Assembly: GCA_019914995.1 (NCBI GenBank)
Contig: CM034138.1
Location: forward strand, 4,971,903-5,035,902
DNA: 64,000 nucleotides
Origin: Acanthochlamys bracteata
Taxonomy: Eukaryota > Streptophyta > Magnoliopsida > Pandanales > Velloziaceae
Direction: 5' to 3'
A program made the translations under genes and the position numbers. This document shows, one piece after another, positions 59,957-64,000 of the stretch. Below the pieces are notes generated by a model, which was not told where the DNA came from, ran no database searches, and was given only the letters and a program-made list of their open reading frames with translations. How positions within the stretch are numbered: position 1 is the stretch's first letter; each line of letters begins with the position of its first letter.

Positions 59957-61635
59957 TAGTTGCTGGTCAAGAGTGGAGAAAGATGGAGCCATATTTTACG
60001 GCAAGAATTTTGTTATGGTAATATATAAGTTGGTGATGTAGGCGAATAGACATGAATGGAAGACTTAAAACTGGAGATAAGCATAAGCATAAGACCGCTA
60101 TGAGTGGGCTGTGCCTTTATATACCAGTCGCTGCAAAAAGGTAGTTGTTTTCTTGAAGAGATAAGAACTCATGAAAAAAGTGATCATTCAAATTCAAAAG
60201 ATACTATTTTAAATCAGTTTCCCCACTTCAATAAAATTAACGTAGAGAATTTGCACCATTAATAGTATGGAGCTAATAGCAAGGAAAATCAAAGTTTAGA
60301 ATTGTTCAAATAAAACTTTGGAGAGCGAAATGCGAAAATTTGAAAAGTAGAAGGACCTCGGGTGGACCATAGCATGAAAGATTACATGACTTGGGTTTAT
60401 GAAAAGTAGTTGAAAGCCGGTTCAGCAGTCTTCGGGGTTTGTGGTTGCTCCTTTATATTGCTTTATAGATCTCTCTTTGTTTAAGTGATTTCTAGATTTA
60501 ATTGTTATTTACTCTTTAAGACTTGGCTTGGGTCCACTCTATGGATAAGGAGATACCTAATCCTTCGAGAAAGTGGGACCTTGTTTGTATAAATTCACCA
60601 ACCGGATCCCTAATATTTACTTCTACGATATTAACACTATTGATTAATTATTTCATGTATATGGCTAGTTCTATCATCCCTTCTTAATCTAAGTGAGGAT
60701 AGTTGTTTACACATCTGTTTAATTGATGACTGGATTTCTACAATTGTTGCATTCTCTTTAGAGCGCATATCCTTCATACCTACACTGAAGCACATTTTGT
60801 TTTTCCCAAAGAACACCCCTTGCATCCGAAATTCCAATACTACATTAACGAACAGTTTCATGAGGTAGGCGCTAGCGTGCATATGCAGGTTTGTTTTTAC
60901 GACAAAAATTCTAAAGTTAGCATAATATTTACAAATTTTCCGTTACTTATAGGGTTGTAATTGCTTAGGCGGTAAAGTGAATGTCCAGAAAGACTTTGGC
61001 TGCAACAAACATACAAAGAAGCACTTTATTCTTGCGGCTGGTAAGAGTGAGATATCACCCAGCTGTCTTAGCATTTTTAAGTTGTTGATTTACATGAGAA
61101 TCGAGTAAGTATTTTGCTTGGTATGCGGTTCAGGGTTCTTGCACATGGTGCAGTTAACTTAATTCAGTGCTAGAAACCACCTCAATTTGGTGTTAAGAAT
61201 GATACTCTAAGGAACTGGGAGTTTGTGCATGATAGTTGAAAATATGTCGGACTGAGTGGTATGTGTAGAGGTTGTCAGTAGTGGTCTTTAACGTGATTTG
61301 AATATTTTTAAGTTATTTAATTTAGTACTTCTAACCATGTCAGATCTTAGTACTGGAATATAGAAAGCTTGTGTCAATAATGTACTCTATACTTCAATAA
61401 CGTTTGCATAGACACTATTGAATACAAACAATTAAACATGGAGTTGTTCATTTGTATATGTTTGTTTATTTTGGTCAAAATGTGGGACATTAGTTTTTGT
61501 CTTCTCCTTTGCCTGCTTAATTTGATAGACAAGTCAGGAAAAATTGTGTAGTCTTCCTTCTATTTTCACAAATCTCTTAGTTTGGCAGTTTCTGTCAGTC
61601 TGGTTGCTATTACATGCCATTTCCTTTCATTTCTA
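59957..61635. other. Unrecognised DNA between Sirevirus and the 3' tandem duplication
   Basis: T-rich on the plus strand. Includes the block 60965-61085 (partner 15005-15120). A minus ORF of 81 codons (60637-60882) is charged toward its end (IQSSIKQMCKQLSSLRLRRD) but has no recognised domain. No other feature. Confidence 0.4.
60965..61085 (+). repeat. Diverged copy of the block at 15005-15120
   Basis: See the partner. Shared core 'ggtaagagtgagatat' and upstream 'acatacaaa'; downstream order is also partly kept. Confidence 0.45.
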
Positions 61636-61639
61636 AAGG

Positions 61640-62800
61640 TAGGTTTTCTGTGAGCAGGATGGATTAGTTGCAATGAAATTCATGTTAAGGATGAGGTGGA
61701 CTAGGTTGCAATGATATTGGATTAATAGGAATGCCGCTATTTTCTTTTGAATATTTGTTGTTTTCATATACTTTTTGATTTTGGTTTCCGTTATCGCAGA
61801 TTGAACGTGAAAGCATTACACTGGCATAAAGAAGCTCGAATGTTCAAGGGGCTTATCCACGATCTAGTGAAGAATGTACAACTCTGATCTGATTTTAATC
61901 CAATGGTTTTGCTGATGAATGGGGTATAGTTTGGCCTTTGGATGTCTTTATTATTTATTTTTTTAATTAACTACTTGTACTGGTTGAAAGCTTTAGACAA
62001 ATACTATTTGCAAGAATCGGAATCTATGTAGTCTTTGTTATTTGAAATCCGTTTTGCATGGTTATAATAAGTCCTTTGTTTCTCAGTTCCTAAACTTAGG
62101 CCATTTATTTATTTATTCTTACCTTTCCCCTTTTCGTTTTATTGGATTAGTGTCCATTGTTGTGAAGTGTTACAAGAGCAGTATGGGTTCTTTACTTTTG
62201 GGCTTCCATTTATACTACAGACTTTTCGTAAGATGCAAGACCTTGGTAATTACACCATTTTGTTGGGTTGCTTTGATGCAGTTTTTGAGCAGGAAAATTA
62301 ACTTTGTTCGAAAATGCAGTTGGATACGCAAGATCATTAGTAAATCATCTAGTATTCCTTTACGATGGTAAGTTTTTAATTGCTTCACAAAGAGTTAGTT
62401 GCATTGAATTCTTGTTAAGGTTTAGTCTGAAAATACTGCAAGAACATTGGACTCTTTGAGAGTATTCTTTTTTCTTTTTCTTTTTATTTTTTTTGGTTAC
62501 TCTGTTACTCCATATACTGTGCTTGATGTTTGGTTTACTTTGGTCTTTATGTATATATGACAGATCGAATGCAAAAGCATTACAATGACATAAAGCAGTT
62601 TGAATGTTCAAGGCTTCTTCCTATTCAGGAAAGAATGTGCAAGCCTGATCTGAATCCAATTCAACTGGTTTTTGCCGACATATTGTTTGGTTCAAATGGC
62701 ATAATGATTTTGCCGCGTGTGTATATATACCACCAACGTGATCGAATTGAAATGTTAAAACAACAGAACCCCCAAGTTAGTAGCTCTTCGTAAGCAAATA
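61640..62800 (+). repeat. Tandem duplication of a last-exon-like block
   Basis: Copy 1 is about 61640-61935 and copy 2 about 62362-62700, offset 730-765 bp. Both have a T-rich intron-like segment starting 'gtaggtttt / gtaagtttt', then 'agttgca-tgaa' and 'gttaagg', then an acceptor and an exon-like block 'gaacgtgaaagcattaca / gaatgcaaaagcattaca'. Copy 2 keeps a longer open frame. Confidence 0.7.
62564..62793 (+). pseudogene. Candidate last exon, unknown protein
   Basis: After an acceptor 'tatatgacag' one frame runs to a TAA at 62791. It reads DRMQKHYNDIKQFECSRLLP, then DLNPIQLVFADILFGSNG, and ends RIEMLKQQNPQVSSSS. Composition is protein-like and the partner exon at 61800 is recognisable but decayed. 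I do not know the family and find no convincing upstream coding exon; it may be real, alternative or a remnant. Confidence 0.4.
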
Positions 62801-63427
62801 ATCTTCAGTCAATCACTCTCGTTCTTCTCCAAGAAAGTTTGGAGAGGTTTCGATTGCTTCCTTTGCTGGTCTCTCTCATGCTGCTACTGCAATCTCAATC
62901 GATAGATGGATCTCTTTTGGTTCTATTGCTTTCTGATTGAGCGCGAACCTTCATTTAGTTTCTTGCAGGATTATTTTCTTATTTCTTAGATTACAATCAA
63001 TCACTGTTTCTAATTTCTTTCTTCTTCTGCAAGAAACTTTGGTTCTTTGCATATTTCGTGTATATGTTCTCTTTCTTCTTGTGCTCGAAATTTCGTTTTG
63101 TGAAGTTTGTATTTGTCGAATTTTCTTCGATATCGTTTAGTTTCTGCTTTTATCGTTAAGTAACACTATTTTTTGGAAGGAATAATTGTTCCTTAGTAAC
63201 GTACCAAGCAGTGGTTTTTCTGTGACGCTGACCGTTTCAAGGTTCGAGTGATTATATTGCTCACGTCAAGAAGTTCAGAGGAAGTTGCTCTAATATAGCA
63301 AGTTTCTGTAGATTATCTATGTTCTTGTTTAATTGGAGTCTTTTTTCTGTTTTCTCCATATTTTGTGTTTTATCTTATCAATCAACAATTTTTATAATAT
63401 TATCTTTGTCTAAAGTTTTTGTTCCAT
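62794..63427 (+). other. T/C-rich DNA with a short internal duplication
   Basis: 'caatcaatcact' followed by a pyrimidine run and 'caagaaa-tttgg' occurs at about 62808 and again at 62995. The rest resembles a leader or intron on the plus strand. Ends where the satellite copy begins. Confidence 0.4.
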
Positions 63428-64000
63428 AAATTCACCTATTTCAACAGAAGAGCTGTTAAAAGGATTACACAAGCAAGCAACTTAACTGAAAGGAAACACA
63501 TACTCGATTGATTGAATACCATGAAGAAATATTCACCCACCAACAAGCACACCGTATATTCTTTTAAGCTGAAATGAGGAGGAAGAACGGAAACTAAAAA
63601 AATAAACAAACCGGTACCTCAGCAAATTAGGCAAGTTTAGGAGAAGCAAACAATCGAGAGAGCAAAAAAACTTTAACTAAAGAAAACATGACCTCTTAAT
63701 TTCTTGCCGACAACATATACAAAGTTAGCCAACAATTAGGTCTCGGTTCCTTCTTTTGACATCAAACAAAGATAAACACCGAACAAATAACGGCAAGTGA
63801 ACCAAAGTAATGTTACGCTGAAAAGATTTAAGTAATAAGAACAAGTAATTCCAAAATAATTTTGACAAATTGCCTACCCCGAAGAAAGCTTGAGTTTCTT
63901 ATTGTGTAAAATGCTTTTGACTACATAACTTGAGTTCCAAAACAGGAGCAGCAAGCTGTAACCCGAGTGTCAGTGTTTCAAACCTTCAGACAGCGCAATT
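63428..64000. repeat. Divergent copy of the 660-bp satellite, running off the window
   Basis: Same orientation as the array at 1-10032. It begins inside the monomer at 'aattcacctatttcaacag', passes the unit start near 63759 ('catcaaacaaagataaac') and reaches the window end at 'cagtgtttcaaaccttc'. It carries several type B markers ('gacctcttaatt', 'tttaagctgaaatgag', 'gaaatattcac') but also many private changes. Whether it is an isolated copy or the edge of a second array cannot be seen. Confidence 0.93.

Noticed and set aside
52123-59961. Matching 'tagtt' on both sides of the Sirevirus as a target duplication
   Set aside because: The left side is a truncation without an LTR end, so a five-base match there is probably coincidence.

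Overview
The window looks like nuclear DNA from a eudicot plant. It is AT-rich, carries Sirevirus-type Ty1/copia and Ty3/gypsy fossils, hAT-like MITEs and a long-monomer satellite, and has T-rich, intron-like DNA on the plus strand. I could not name the genus. I see no complete host protein-coding gene, no tRNA or rRNA, and no CRISPR array. What survives of host genes is 5' ends, single exon-like stretches and duplicated blocks.

Layout. 1-10032 is a tandem satellite with a monomer of about 660 bp (15 full units plus a partial one), with at least two subtypes and a short three-unit higher-order pattern. It is cut by a gap of exactly 100 Ns (10033-10132), so its true length is unknown. 10500-11232 looks like the 5' end of a host gene (5'UTR exon, intron, start exon), damaged by a one-base shift. 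11447-18839 holds an inverted pair of related LTR-like sequences, A (plus, truncated) and B (minus, about full length), around a spacer with a hAT-type MITE that has a perfect 8-bp target duplication. 18840-27189 is non-repetitive, T-rich DNA with decayed exon-like pieces and short local duplications.

27190-32400 is an old, broken Ty3/gypsy element on the minus strand. Its integrase region is split by a Sirevirus-like solo LTR (28027-29309) with a perfect 5-bp target duplication. 32401-43106 is mostly unrecognised DNA with a direct duplication (35248-35615 and 37343-37708), a partial LTR-like sequence, a hAT 5' end and a minisatellite. 43107-49730 is a large imperfect palindrome centred near 48310. 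Its left arm was later hit by a small MITE and by a 3.6-kb element with terminal inverted repeats that carries a third LTR fragment (C). Because the right arm lacks both, it serves as an empty-site reference.

50690-51755 looks like the promoter, 5'UTR exon, 5'UTR intron and first coding exon of another host gene. The gene is lost where a broken Sirevirus (52138-59956, minus) begins. That element keeps a 5' LTR, primer-binding site, gag, pol domains and a downstream extra ORF region, but no 3' LTR. 59957-63427 is more exon-poor DNA with a local tandem duplication of a last-exon-like block. 63428-64000 is a divergent copy of the left-hand satellite, running off the window.

Overall this is a repeat-rich, gene-poor region, probably next to or inside heterochromatin, whose history is nested insertion, inverted duplication and decay of host genes. 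The most informative structures are the palindrome with its built-in empty sites, the satellite with its outlying copy, and the solo LTR nested in the gypsy fossil.
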